Shown one piece after another: positions 47,176-60,638 of a stretch of DNA of 64,000 nucleotides. Origin of the DNA: Stichopus chloronotus (taxonomy: Eukaryota; Echinodermata; Holothuroidea; Aspidochirotida; Stichopodidae); NCBI GenBank assembly GCA_021234535.1, contig CM037836.1, positions 31,188,769-31,252,768 of the forward strand. Reading direction: 5' to 3'. The translations under genes and the position numbers were made by a program. Every line of letters starts with the position of its first letter. Within the stretch, counting starts at the first letter, position 1. The notes under the pieces were generated by a model. It saw only the letters and a program-made list of their open reading frames with translations, ran no database searches and had not been told where the DNA came from.

Positions 47176-50100
47176 CTATCATCACCAACTGTATCTTCCC
47201 CATTCCATCATGACTAGGTCAATATGAATGTAAATGTATGAAGTTTTACAAATTATAAATTGCCAAATTCTATTGTTCCACGGAACTGCTAGGTTTCAGT
47301 TTATTCTTATTTTTTTTTATCGCATGGCATATATATATATATTTTTGTCATGCATAAAATCAGCGGATCATTTAAGCTCGTGAGTTCTTCATTGCAAGAT
47401 CATAACCATGTCATAAACATGGCTTTCCTGCATGCTTCATTAAACATTAATAGCGTATTCTTTGTTTGTTGAAGGTAACATGAAAATTATATTTTAAAAT
47501 ATTGGCTCTATCCATCATTAAAAAAAAATGTTGAAAATAACCACACAATTCCATCGACATCTTTTAAACATTAACCATTTCACAATGAAATGGCTGTCTT
47601 TACACTTGAATCTTGAACAAAAATTGACTAAGTATGCAAATATGTGACGTCAAGGGAATACTCAAACGATATGTCTTTCAGCATCCTTTGTTTCTTAGCA
47701 CTCATTTCATGAACAATTAAAAATTTGATATGGTGTGAGAAATTCATTTTGAAAGTTAATATTGTCCTACTTAATAATGCTGATATCACTTAGTAGTTTG
47801 TAAACAAGAGGGCAAGTAATGAAGAGATCATATATAGGGCTAATAAGTGAAATACACCATATGCAACTCATCATAATTTTTACTTAGGTAGTCAGTTCTC
47901 TCAAAACTATTTAAAGGTTGACAGGGCACTCCATTAGAAGTTCAACAACTTGGTCGATTAAAAATAGCCCTGTCGTTCGAGGTTCATTCTGCAACTTCTA
48001 ACTAAAACCAGGTCTTATTTAAGTGCATGCCATATGACTTTTAAAGATATAAACTCAGCTTATCATCAATTAAGACATTGTCAGTGATTGTCGCAATATC
48101 CTTCTAATCGTCATTGTTATCTCAGGTCAGTAGCTTGCTGCCAACTTAAAAAAAAGTAGAAACTTGTCAAAACAAAGCCGTCTTAGTTTTGTTCTTGTTT
48201 TAATGGAACTAAATGAGTGTGGTATTTGCTAGGTAAGGACTTTTTTCTGTAAATCTGCGGTCCCTGTCACTTCTGCACCACATCTTCTCAATATTCCAGC
48301 TAGGGCCGTTAATGGGAAGGTGTGATCTCAGCGGTCGCGCTTGAGACCCTTAAAAGCATCTGTTGCCAATACGTCTATCCAAGATGAGAGTTAAAGCAAG
48401 AAATGTCTGAATGTCAAGATCGTTTAATTTTCTTTTATGTTCCAGTATACTAATAAAAAGAAAACATCTTTTGCAGCCTTCGTTATCACTTAACTCTGCC
48501 AGCAGAGAGATTTTGAGAGCGCCCAGAGACATGATGACTATTTGCATGAATCAATGTCTCGTCTGTACTTCATGTTTTTATTCAAAGCTTCACTGTTCCA
48601 GGACAAAGAAAAAAGGAATGCCGTTAACTGGATAGTACACTTACTTCCGTCATGACTTGATATATTCTCAAATGGAAAGCATGACAAGCCTCGTGGGCTT
48701 GAAGGTTTTCTTGGAAGCTTACTTCATGAATGTAAATGTCTATCTTAGAATCACCGAATTCATCGCCTTCTCGAAGAGAGCAAGTTTTGGGTACTAATAT
48801 ATTTAGATTGTGGTGTCATATAAAAAGAGAGATATGTTTGCGATAGTCCCAACAAGTAAAACACTAGATAAATTCCCATGTGAACCGAATTCGTAATATG
48901 CGAATATAAAACGAACGGAAAGTACATTAATAATCGAAATAACATTTTTCGAATAACACTTTCGAATAATATTCTACTCTCTCACAGACTATTATTCTAC
49001 TTGATGTACCGGTACTATTTATGTGTTAAATGAGAATATGCGCTTCTCGTTTAGAGTGATGGATGATAACTAATGCGCCTATAGCACATTATAGAACAAG
49101 AGCTATTCGAACGGCGTCGACCATTCATCGGTGGCAGATGCAAGTTCAGCACCCTCTTCTTAACCACAAAATCAATGGCTGGTGCTTTAGCTTCACCTGA
49201 AACTGATGAGCGTACAAGACATTTGTAAAATGAAAAATAAAAGTTTTTATTCATGGTAAAATCATTGTAGACATGATTTGATAAGGCTTTGCAAAAACTT
49301 CCAATCATCTTGACAAATACTTCACCATGATTCAGGCTCGAAAATGATACTAACACTGCTGGAAAATAACTCCTCATATTCGCATTTGAACATTATTAGC
49401 AATTAAAGGCGAAATAGGTTAAAATGCTAATCAGCCCTGTGTAGCAATATACAATGGAACTATTTCAACTGTGCAATACATATACCAGCAGAGCATTACA
49501 TGCAAAACCTTCTATCTCAGAGACACTTCATCAGAACATGAAAGTTTCTGTTTCCCTTACGTGGTATACTCCACCGGCACCAGAGCAATGTTACTGCATT
49601 CTCCTTCTACTGTCTATCATGTTCATCGGTCTGAATACAATATCATTACAATTTAAAACACCGCAAAACACTCACACCAGGGAGATGCCGTTACGTAGAC
49701 ACACCGCAATGATACCACCATGAAATTTTCCCCTGATGACTCAAGTTTGTGCCGACTTAAACGTTATGTATATATCGCCAAATCACTGCAAGAAGCTAAC
49801 CAACTAAGGCAGCTCGATTATTGAACTACACAATATTCCCACACATCTCAACATTGATAAACACTAGGCATAAAATCAATACTGCATCTCATATACCTGA
49901 AAACACTTCCTGTTTTAGTCCCACTTTAAATGCCAACACTAATTCGGAAATGCAACACCTGTTTCCTACGGTGTCGAACGATATGTTCTTGTTTTGTGTG
50001 AAATCAAATTACAAAAAGATTTCTTTTCTCCTTTTTCTTCTCAGTATCGTATTTCTGTTATTCTCATTATTCATAACCCACCCCCATCCCCCATTTTATT

Positions 50101-50740
50101 TTAGATTTCGTTTTTGACAAGACCGGCGGTAATAGCGGATAAAAGATTTAGTTTCATCTCTGTGAGATTCTGATTCCAGGGAATTAGCAAACAAGAGGAT
50201 GAAATTTTATCCCATTTTGTTTCTTTTTGTATACGGTTGGACAGATAACACAGACTTTGAAATGGGTTAACGATTAAAAGATGAATACCCTCAGGCGTAA
50301 TAATATTCTGGAGTATCCAAAGAACTAACCATTTTCATTGATTACCATCAGCCACATAATGGTGTAACCAGGTAGCTGTCACCGATAAAATTTGGTCGTA
50401 CTTTCAAGGGAATTTTATTTCTGAGATATAGCGTAAGAAAATTGGACAGGCCTATGGCGTTTAGGGGATTACTCTTTTATGTGTAATACACTTAACTCAA
50501 TTAAGTTAGCAAGGTTTGCTATTTACAAAGAAATCAGTAATGGGTTGTACATCTTAGATAAGCTTAGATTTGAGATTATACATAGTACTGAAGTCGCCTC
50601 AAGTGCATGTAATTGTGGTTATAGGATAATATACTTATTGCATATCCTTCAGTTTCACGAGAAAAATATATCGCTATATTTCAAGACACACTTTTTCATC
50701 GAATAGGGGAATTTTATAATGATCTAAGTGTCTGATAACA
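45270..50740. other. Gene-free stretch
   Basis: No supported exon. A minus-strand 108-codon ORF (49377 down to 49051) is among the longer frames but shows no recognisable domain. The (CAT)n tract is listed separately. Confidence 0.45.
47134..47187. repeat. (CAT)n microsatellite
   Basis: About 50 bases of CAT triplets with two CAC/CTAT interruptions at the right end. Confidence 0.95.
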
Positions 50741-50746
50741 TGGTGT

Positions 50747-50830
50747 ATACCGCGGTGGGTAGATCTGATACCGCGGTGGGTAGATCTAATACCGCGGTGT
50801 GTAGATCTGACACAGTGGTGTATGCTTGTG
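50747..50830 (+). repeat. 21-bp tandem repeat, about 3.5 units
   Basis: Units ATACCGCGGTGGGTAGATCTG at 50747, 50768 and 50789, with a decayed fourth at 50810. Each holds the palindromes CCGCGG and AGATCT, so the unit is unusually GC-rich for its surroundings. Confidence 0.92.
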
Positions 50831-51461
50831 TCACACTGAGTAAGAGAAACAAGGACATAATGTAGAAAATAATGTAGGAAATAATGGCGAAAATATTTAC
50901 ACACCTAGGTATGTTTTACTTTTGTGCTCATGTATAGGGGTAGTGGCAGGGGTGTTGACGGGGGGGGGGCGCCAGGAATGGACGATAATTCAATTCTTTT
51001 CTGTAATTACTTACCAAACCATATGTACATCAGCATACCATTCTTTGCCTTCCTTATAAGCGTGTAACATTGAGCAGTGAAACCATTCTGGATGCCTTCC
51101 CTTCACTATTTCCTGTGATAACGCTTGTGTTGTTACAAATATTAATCTCGCTAAGACCACGTCCAAGGCTACTTGCCGTAGATTTGTCATCGTAGGCTAC
51201 CTTTTCCTGGCAAACTGGGGAAAGTCTCAAGTGCTCCTTACTAAGGGTATACAATTTACCGGTCGATTTACTGTGGTGAGATTGTACTGAGATAAAGACG
51301 TGGCCGATCTAATAGAACATTCAATTTTTAAATTCATGGAATTATCCTTAAGCCTACTATAGCATGATGCTAATGGAAAAGATCCATTATTTATTTTATA
51401 TAACACATTTACTGTAAACTGGCATGTAAAGACTTGGCACATGGACTCGGGAAATGCGATG
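50831..51461. other. Gene-free stretch
   Basis: Contains a G-run (about 50960-50969); nothing else noted. Confidence 0.45.
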
Positions 51462-51598
51462 ATTGCTGACCAATTGCCTTGCGTCAGTATGTACTAACCC
51501 ACTGCCGGAGTTTGGTACGCAATAATCCCGGGTCGAGCATCACAGTCGTAATGACAGTGTCGGGTCAAGCACGGCATATGATCACCAATCCGTCAACC
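51462..51598 (+). repeat. Dispersed repeat, copy B (relative of 4753-4850)
   Basis: It shares word order with 4753-4850 and ends in the same ACCAATCC core. Somewhat GC-richer than its surroundings, with GTCGGGTCAAGCACGG preceding the core. Confidence 0.35.
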
Positions 51599-53030
51599 GT
51601 ATGTATAGAAATTAATAACGTTTAAGTTATGTAATAGTCATTATCTCCCTTTCTTTGCCACTTATATTCTAATTGGTTTGATAATTGCATTCTTATCCCG
51701 CGCTATCATCGGGCCTACTGTGAGTAGTAATTAGACCAGAGGATTTGTTTTCGTGAAGGAGCTAGATGCGGCAGCGCAACTCGGCCTATATGGAATTTTG
51801 CACTTCCAGTGAGGAAGGATGATGTTATTCTACACATTTTTTTAGTTCCCCCTCCCCTTTGCGGACGTCTCTGGTTAAGGAGATATTCGCGTCACAGTTT
51901 AGTTTTAAATACCTCTGAACTAAAGAACGACATTCAATGTACAGGACGAGGATGAATCTAAAGCAACTGTGTTTCTCGTTTTAGATTTGATTTAACGTTG
52001 ATGTTTGCTGCTCGATAGTGACAACATAGTAGATCCGCCAAAGTTCTTTCTTGTGTAAATACGGACTATGCGGTGTGCACTAAAGGAGTCGTAAAGCATA
52101 CATATTCGACACATCCTACTACACATCCTTCAAAAAAAAATAAATAAAAAAAAGTGGAGTTGTATCTTCACAAATTGGCAACATAAGAGTCGCCTCTTTA
52201 CATGTGGTACCAACATCTTAATTTTTTTTTCTCGTTTAGTTAGAGCTTTGTTGATGTAATCCTCACAAGTGGATAAACGGATAAAACATTTTATGACCTT
52301 GGACTGCAGACTGTCTTGCAGTGTATATGAATTCACGCAGCATGTGTTCAGTACCGGTTCTATGTGAGTGTGTGTTTTATACGGTTGTAAATATAACGCT
52401 ACAAAAAAAAAAAAACTGAAAAGAATAATCTCATAATAGCACATCGAACCTTCATGGCGGCTGCTATATTCTCTGAAAGTATAAGTCAATATTGTTAGTT
52501 AGTGTTTTAGTGTTAAGTTAGTGACTTAGGGTTTCCACGAACACACACAATGACTTCATTTTGCTCAAAACGTTGCAACCCGGCGAGATATGTTTTAATT
52601 CATATCAAAATTTCATGGTTTTTGCTTCTCGTCCACTACCTCATGCTATGAATCTATACCTGAATACATGTAAATCAGTTTCAATCTTGTCAAAATTAAT
52701 AGTTCGTTTCCTGGAAACAGTAAATACAATCCCAGGATAAGAAACATATCTGCAATCGATAACTACATTTTCAATTGGCCTTGGACGAGAAAGTACAATC
52801 ACCCGATGATGCCAACAAATATGAAAACTAATATAGGATTCTTCGAACAGTCTTACATGAATAATATACCGCGGTAATTGGAAGATGATGGGTGAAAATT
52901 ATGTAACTAATAGAAGTTGGACAGCATTATCGTATTATAAGACAGGAAAAGAATCACTTGTTTAAGAAGTTACCAAAATGCAAATTGTTCAAGAATTCTC
53001 ATCAAGATCACTCTTTAAACCCCTAGTAAA

Positions 53031-53094
53031 TATTTTATCTTTGAATGTTTTTTTGGGGGGTATTTTATCTTTGAATGTTTTCTTTTTTGGGGGG
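53031..53094 (+). repeat. Tandem duplication, 30 + 34 bp
   Basis: TATTTTATCTTTGAATGTTT followed by T/G runs is repeated directly (53031-53060 and 53061-53094). The second copy has an extra TCTT-like insertion before the G-run. Confidence 0.9.
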
Positions 53095-53256
53095 TCGTTA
53101 ACTATGATTTTTCCTTTCCTTTAAAACTCGTAATAAGGTGTTCTATAGGTTTCTGTGCTGGATGTTTAGTAAACCATTAGTATGGTTATATCGCTTCATC
53201 ATACACTTTAGGTTTAGTTCCATGATTTTACAAAAATTTACAGGTTTCACTATATC

Positions 53257-53259
<3 letters not shown>

Positions 53260-53326
<67 letters not shown>
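53260..53326. repeat. (TA)n microsatellite
   Basis: About 67 bases of TA. Confidence 0.98.
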
Positions 53327-53328
<2 letters not shown>

Positions 53329-56300
53329 GAACGTCTATGCAGTGAAGAGCATTAAAGTCGTGTAACATGCATCTAGGGAAGAGCTGGCTTCATTCGAAAG
53401 TTCAGAGCAAAAACCTTGAATGGATTGAATGGAACCTTGGATTTTGCCGTCTTTAACGTATAATCTTAAATGTAAATATGCACATATATGAAGCCTGAAT
53501 TATGACAGAGGTCACATGCCACTTTGAGAGAAAAGATATCTAATTATAATTTTTTGACACGATGTCTCAAGAAATGGAACATTTATATCTCATGTTAGTT
53601 TTCCGCAATAAGTGCATCACACAGTACATAGTTAAATTTCAGTGTACTGTGCCGTTCAAAGGTCATTTTGTGGTCACATGGGGTCAACTTTTGAAAAGAG
53701 CGCCATTCTATAATTACCTAATGGAAGCAGTGCCAAACACTTCATTGCTTCTCTGTAACTAAAAGTGTACCACAGTATTTTGAGTGTACCACGTGGTATA
53801 TAAAGAGACGAAACGACGAAAAATTTAGGGTCGACAGATGTCATGACCAATACATCAAAAAATATCTGAGTACAGAAAATATTTCATACTTAACATTTTA
53901 TTGAAAACATGATTTAAAATTGAGAGAACTTTATAGACCAGTCAAGATGACTTAAAAAGAAGAGAAAAAATCCACCGCATGATGTTGGGTTTGCAACCTC
54001 TCTGTTATTTTCTTCGAGATCAAAGATGTATAGAGTTGCAAGAACAAAATCCTGAAAAAAAGTTAGAAAATCCAAGGCTAAGCATGTGTACTTCACATGT
54101 CTTTACAAGTCTGATTTTGGTATGGGATAACGTGATCTTGAGTAAAGATTAATAAGAACGATACAAACTTTGTGATTAATCATTAGTGTGTTAAATTTAC
54201 CACAATGACTTTAAGAAATCTTCTGATTTGTCAGTTAAGCAAGTTTCGATCTGGTAACTTGAAAAACAAATGACTGTAACATTTCATCTTTGTGATATAT
54301 ATGTACCGCATTCCTTTCAGCATTGTACGGTGTCTTACAAAACAACATTGTAACATGGAACCGTCAAGATCTCATGTAGTGTTTGTTATGTATGACCAAT
54401 TATCTCCTTTGTTTTAAACTGTTGATTTTGGAACGTTTGCTTCCTGATAACTCAATAATGGCAGAAAGACAATAATAGTAATAATATATATATAGCAAAA
54501 ACATTTGAAGACTCTAGCTAAAAAGAAAAACTAAATAAAAAAAAGTTAACGATTAGATGGGCTTACAGTCTCTTCTTAATGGATGTCACACTTAGTGCAG
54601 ACTTGATATCGACTAGTAGCGCATCCTTAGAAGGGTCCAACAGAGAATATATAAGTAAACCGGACATCTGAAAGACTGTCATCTCTTGCAGAGGTCAACT
54701 AGTGTCACTCGTATAATCATCCTGGCACCGCATTGCATCAATTAGGTGGGGGGGGGGGGTCGTCTTTAAAGTTAGGTTGGGAAAGGGAGCATCTCTCTTG
54801 AAAAATTGTTTTTGTAATATTGTCTCTTGAGGGTTGGCATAATATGACTTAAATATTTTATACGAGTTTCTCAGTTGTATAATTTGTATTACTTAGAGTC
54901 TTCATCGGCTCTGTGTAATTTCAGAAGTAACAAACTCTTGTTTTACTTGCCACACTACATAAAGGGGTAACGCTGTTGTTTATTGTGCAGTCCTAAAAAG
55001 CATCAACTCTCCTATCAGCAAGCATCTTGAAAATGTTCCCAAGATATCCCTCTACATAAAAAACAAACAAAATTGATACAGTAAATATGTGCAAACGAAG
55101 TTTCATTTTTATTTATCTTTTCAAACCTACCTACGACTAAACTTTTTTCTGATATCTAAATCTTTCTGAGAATCGTTAACGTCGTTCGCCTTGTAACGTC
55201 TAATACGTGATCAATCGTTCAATCTATGAATCAATCAATCAATATCAATAAGAAAAGATTATAACTGACACAAGTGGGTGAAAAAAAAAATGGTCAGAAT
55301 GTTATTGAAAAGAGTGTCGATCTGAACTATCATAGGCGTTTGGTGTAAAATTCTTTGATCATCACTACATAAGTATTTAAAATGAAACAACCCTCGATAT
55401 GTTTGATATTATCATACGAAAGATGCGATCAAGGATGTTCTAGAAAACTCCCAAGAGTTTAAATCATGGGCGAACAAGTAAAGATTGCAATATTAAAGCT
55501 TACCAGCCGCCATCGTCATAGAGTTGCCTCAAAGGAATCTAAATATCGAATTATTATTATCTGATTTTATTTCAAAGCATTATTCATGCAAGACCAACCT
55601 TACAGTAGGAACGTTGACTATAAAATCGGTCCACTTTTTCAGTGGCGCGGTCGCATAAGACAGATCAGCAGATAGTAAACAAAAAAATCATTTCATAAGT
55701 GTATGTATGCTGCAGATAATAAAAAAAAAAACGATTTATGTTTCACTTGTTTGTCTCTTCATTTATGTCAATGATAAGACTCCCAAATATTTCTATTTCG
55801 ACGTTGAGATACATTTAAACGAAAACGCGGATGTGAAGGGGTGATAAGAGAGGAAAATTATAACATCTGACCTTTAAAGAAGCCTCAAATCTTTAATACG
55901 AGTATCTCTGGTAATAATTTGAAGGCGACGAGAATACTGAATGTAGTTGTCGATTTCTGAAATCAATCGTCTCAGGCAAGATGAGTTTCTGGTGAAATGA
56001 ATTACCAGCTAGCAAACTAAATTTATCTGTTATAGCATCTACAGGGGCAGGCAAAATGATCTGGTTAAAATTCCTCAATAAACGCATTGTGTTGAAATTA
56101 GTAGTATGGAATTTTATTATTTCCCTGCTAAGTGAATAATATGTTTCTTAGCCTGAACGTCACTAGCATTCTTCGGAGACGAGAATCGAGAATGATTTTA
56201 ATAAATCGATATCAGCACTTACATCCGCTATTGTCTGAGAAATTACTTTATAGAATACGTCCTGGCTGGGGTAAGTTGAGGTTGTTGCTTAAAATACAAA

Positions 56301-58467
56301 GTATATGGTACAGTAACTTTTGAAGGAAATAAATAGAACTCTGATTATATCTCGTTAGAATAGGTTTGTATAGTTTCGTCCTTGAGAGAACGGACCGCCT
56401 TCCTCTTTCCTTCCCCATTATCACTGCTGTTACCATTCTGACAGAGATAGCCTTTCTGATTTGGCTATTGCCTACATTTGAACGTTTGAGCAGCTAAATA
56501 ATGACGTTACATGGAAACAATCTACCATTTTGATGCTGTGATATGTTAGGGTGTGTTATAATATTTTGAAACAGTGTTTAATTCGATGGTGACTTAAGGA
56601 AAAAAACGAAAATCTGACAGATAATCGTCTCGGGAAAGATTTCAACATGATCTTAAAAATAGCTGATGATGTCCTGTACAGCATCTCAATACCACGCACA
56701 TCCACCGTAACAATTAGAACACAACATCGTTGATCCGGGTTTCCTAACCAACAGAGTGGGATCATTGCAATATGTAGATGTCGTATATTGATAATTTAAT
56801 GGCAGATTCGAGGCACACAACTCGTCATATTTCAATCAAACCGTGTGATAGTTGATGGCGTAATGGAGGCTGAACCACCACCACCACAACCCACCTACCC
56901 TTGTGTTACGCCCCCGATTGTAACTAACAATAATCAACAGTTCTTAGAGCATTCCTATTTACTTTCTTGCTTATACATTGAAAAAAAGAGAAACATTAAT
57001 TTGATTTAACATCTCTAATTTGTGATTTTCTCCATTCCATTGCATCGAACATTCATGTATATTTATGTGGAAACCGGGGGGGGGGGGGGTGTAGTCGAAC
57101 ACGAAGAAGGAAAGGAGGGGAATGGAGGAGTAAGGGAAACGGAATAAGGGGCAGGAGAGAAAGTATATGTTTAGAGTTCATTGTATGTGTAATATAGATC
57201 ATCAAATAGATCTGAAATCATATAATACCGTGCGTACAGGCAAATACCAGCAATATTGCCCCCGTAGACTGGTAGAGAACTGTGCGTCACTAATTTCAAC
57301 AGCTCCAGATAAACTTTACTTACACGAGTGAATGATTCTGCATTACACCATTACTTCTACGTGGTTGCTTTAAGCTCTAAGGTTACACGAAGTAGGGACA
57401 TATACTATTCTGTGTTGTACAAAGTGACATTGACTATCCCTATACTTAAATCACATTATATCAAACAGGCAGTTTTCAAGATGCAGTTGCATGTTTTCCC
57501 CTCTGTACGTTGAAGTGTCTGTCTGCGTAAAAATTGAAATAAAAAGGGAAGGAGATGAAGAAAGAGAAATAGGAAAGTATGAAGTCAAATTTAATATCTA
57601 TACACTGTCTCCATTATGATCACATGGTGTAAATAAAGACATAGTGTGACTGACACGTCATACCAAAACACTATAAAGAGAACCTATTCTGATCTGTATA
57701 AAATGTTAATAGAGTGTGAAGTGGTGATTATTGATTTATTTAAATACTCTGAATGTTTCCAGTGTTTCATAGACGACAAAATTAACGTAAATAAAAGTAT
57801 CTCATAAGCTTATCGTGTGTGTGTATGGATGGTAAGCTTTTGATACACAAATCCCATAATTGGCTGATACATGAAAGACTGTATACAGTACTAATAAAGT
57901 GATAACAGTGTTGTATACTGATATACAATTAGGTAAAACTCTCTATTCACTAAACAATGAAGGTTCAATTTACCGGAAGTCGAAAAGTAATAGAAATTTT
58001 TGAAATGAACTGCAAAGCTATGTATAATACTTGTGTGATCACTGCCCCCCCCCCCCCCCCATTCCCTCCTTCGAATAGATGAAGGTCTAAATGTGTCATA
58101 ACTTTCAAGCTGATGACAATCCAATTCGAAATATGAAATTACACAAGAACACGTCGCGCAGGCTCAATGGCAGGGTAGAATAGCCTCATAAATATGTAAG
58201 TTATGAGAAACATGAGACATAAACAATTTTCCTACATATATATGCAAACATCTCACCAAAGCGATGTAACCATGACCTACAGTAATATAATTATGGCTGT
58301 TTTGTGAGGAGTATCCCCGTAGGTGAAATATCTGAAATTAATGAGTAGCTGCTAGTTACATGATACTCAAACCAGGGAGGAACAGCGAGTGATATACAAC
58401 GAGAATATTGGGAATGTATGTCAAAGAGGTAACGACTTAAACATATGACCTGCCATAACTTCTTGCA

Positions 58468-59894
58468 CAGTGGCGTAGCAGGGGACAGAGTCACCCCCCC
58501 CCCCCATAGAAATTTTGGGAACACGATGGATGATGTTGAAAAATAAAAGAGGAGGGAGAGATGATAAGTTGACAGAGTTGGGGAGAACGAATAGGTCTAA
58601 GCTGAGGTAGGAGGGGCGGGGGTTAGGGACTGGGAAATTGCTAAGCTTCACAAGTGTGCTCTTTTTATGTCGTTGAAAACTAAGATGCAACAGATTAACA
58701 ACACGATTGCAACAAGGTGTTCATAAAGGTGTGAAATCGTCGATTCGAGGTTCCGATTGGCCATATATGCGCCTGTTGCTCATATGGAGTATACGAGTAT
58801 ACGGCTAGCGGATGTGCAGTAGAACTGTCGGCATGTTTATTTCATGCAGGACGCATTGGACATACATCTCTACGAACTATAGTCAAAATCTTGGATATTA
58901 ATGATGTCGTAGATTCTAGAAACAATATGTTCCTCTCTTTTTCTTACCCTATTCTCCAACAATTAAAAGTATGAAACCCCCCCCCCCCAAAAAAATAGTA
59001 TTGGTTGTCAATGTCAACTAAAGCTATTGCTAATACGAACCGATAGTCTTTCACATTACTATTAAGTATGCTATTTCTGCTACTTACAGTATGTCAGTTC
59101 TACTATTCAAAAGTACGTCATTTTCCTTTTTTATAAAAACAGGTTGGAAATGTTTCATACCGGGTGCATACAACAAGGTCATGGTTTGCCCACGTTTCCC
59201 CCAGAAATTTATAGTCAGGTTCTGCGTCGCTTTGTTATATTAGAAAATGTTCAGCCGCCTTCCCTAATTCATTAACAACAAATAAAGAAACTGGAGTCTA
59301 AAGGTACGTTCAGCACCCCTTCCCCTTAATATATAATAACTGTTCCACGAATAAATGAAACAGGATTAACAATTCATTATGACTCTTGTTTCATCTCAAC
59401 CCGATTTTTCATACATTGGGGTTTTATCTCATTAGGTCTGATTGAGATATTGCAGGTATAAGATCCCTACTTGAAGGCTGGGTACATTCAGCTTGCAACA
59501 CTCGGAAAGAGCCGTTTCATCCACGTAAAGGATTTGAAAAGCCAATACTTTTCTTGTACGCTCCCCACCAACCGATGATGGCACTTCTCTTACACATTCT
59601 TGATGGCTCTCAGTCCCCTGCAATAATTTTTAATATTACTTTAGGTTCATTGGTGCAGGTGTCAAAGAAAGTCAATTTTGTACCGGGACTGGACAAATAT
59701 GAAGGGCAAAGATGATCCTTTTTGTGCAAAGAGGACGCATAGGTGGCTCCATTCCCTAAGACCTCTCCCCACGCCTCCTAGGTCTATCTGTGGACTGACT
59801 AATACCAATTATACCCCTCCCCTAGGACGACGGTCAATAATAGGGACAATGGGTTGATTTTGTCCCTCATACTAAAATCCTGGCTACGACCCTG
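58468..59894. mobile_element. Non-autonomous hAT-like DNA element, 1427 bp
   Basis: The left end CAGTGGCGTAGCAGG and the inverse of the right end CAGGGTCGTAGCCAGG match closely, and their form is common among hAT-type elements. Flanking 8-mers TTCTTGCA (58460-58467) and TTCTTGCT (59895-59902) agree at 7 of 8 positions, the target-duplication length of hAT transposons. No transposase-like frame was seen inside, so it would depend on a helper. C-runs follow the left end (about 58494-58505) and occur at about 58977-58988. Confidence 0.65.
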
Positions 59895-60253
59895 TTCTTG
59901 CTTTATTTAAAATGTAAGCATGACGAAAGATGAATGGTTTATGCAATCGATCAATCAATTGCTAAAACAATAGACAGCAAAGTAATTATACCCCCCTGTC
60001 ATCCACGAACAGGTCATCTCGCACGTGTTTCTCAACCAGAACCAGATTTAGTCTACCACAACACGGTGTTGATTGACAAGTCTGTGCAGACTTCATTTTC
60101 TCAGCAAAATCTTATTTGACCAAACGATGTGCAGATTCCAGAAATCATCTCCAATAGATGTCTCATTGATTTCCCATGTTCCGGCGCATTTAGGTTTTGG
60201 GGTCAAGTGAAATCCCCATAACTTTCATTTTTCTTTCATTAAAATTTGTTCAG

Positions 60254-60416
60254 AGAGCTGATTTCGAACTATGGCTTATATGCCATTTATCCTGCTAGGA
60301 TAAAAGCTCTTCACGAATCACAATTTGTTTTCGGTGGGCCTCAATCGTGGCAGAAACTTGCTGCATGTTATATGGTATTTCGGATGCTAAACCAAGAGGG
60401 TGACATTTCTGTGACC
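60254..60416 (+). CDS. Candidate internal exon, product unrecognised
   Basis: An acceptor with a pyrimidine-rich tract (CTTTCATT...TTGTTCAG, AG at 60252-60253) and a strong donor (GTGACC then GTAAGT) enclose 163 bases open in one frame. It starts with one leftover base and ends at a codon boundary, encoding 54 residues. These include FVFGGPQSWQKLAACYMVF and a Met/Leu-rich helix-like end (RMLNQEGDISVT). I do not recognise the family and found no partner exon. An open stretch upstream (59934-60119) looks mildly coding-like and could be related. Confidence 0.4.
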
Positions 60417-60553
60417 GTAAGTGTATTGGTATTTTAAATGCTGTTAAAGGTTCGAGCTTTCCTTCATTTCAATGACTGAAAGGGAACGATACCAAGTGAC
60501 AAAATGTGTGTGCGTACTACACACACATATGTATGTGGGCATTACACGTACAC

Positions 60554-60555
<2 letters not shown>

Positions 60556-60634
<79 letters not shown>
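60556..60634. repeat. (TA)n microsatellite
   Basis: About 79 bases of TA, continuing into TACATACATA. Tyr/Ile frames are artefacts. Confidence 0.98.

Positions 60635-60638
<4 letters not shown>

Larger units (their letters stand above)
51599..58467. other. Gene-free stretch
   Basis: No supported exon. Long G or C runs occur near 54748, 57076 and 58043, and a short (AATC)n-like patch near 55220-55245. Open frames are short. Confidence 0.45.

Noticed and set aside
49051..49377. 108-codon minus-strand ORF with a mildly protein-like centre
   Set aside because: No recognisable motif and no good splice borders; may be reconsidered if transcripts exist.
50674..50904. Minus-strand ORF with RGIRSTHRGIRSTH
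   Set aside because: Translation of the 21-bp tandem repeat.
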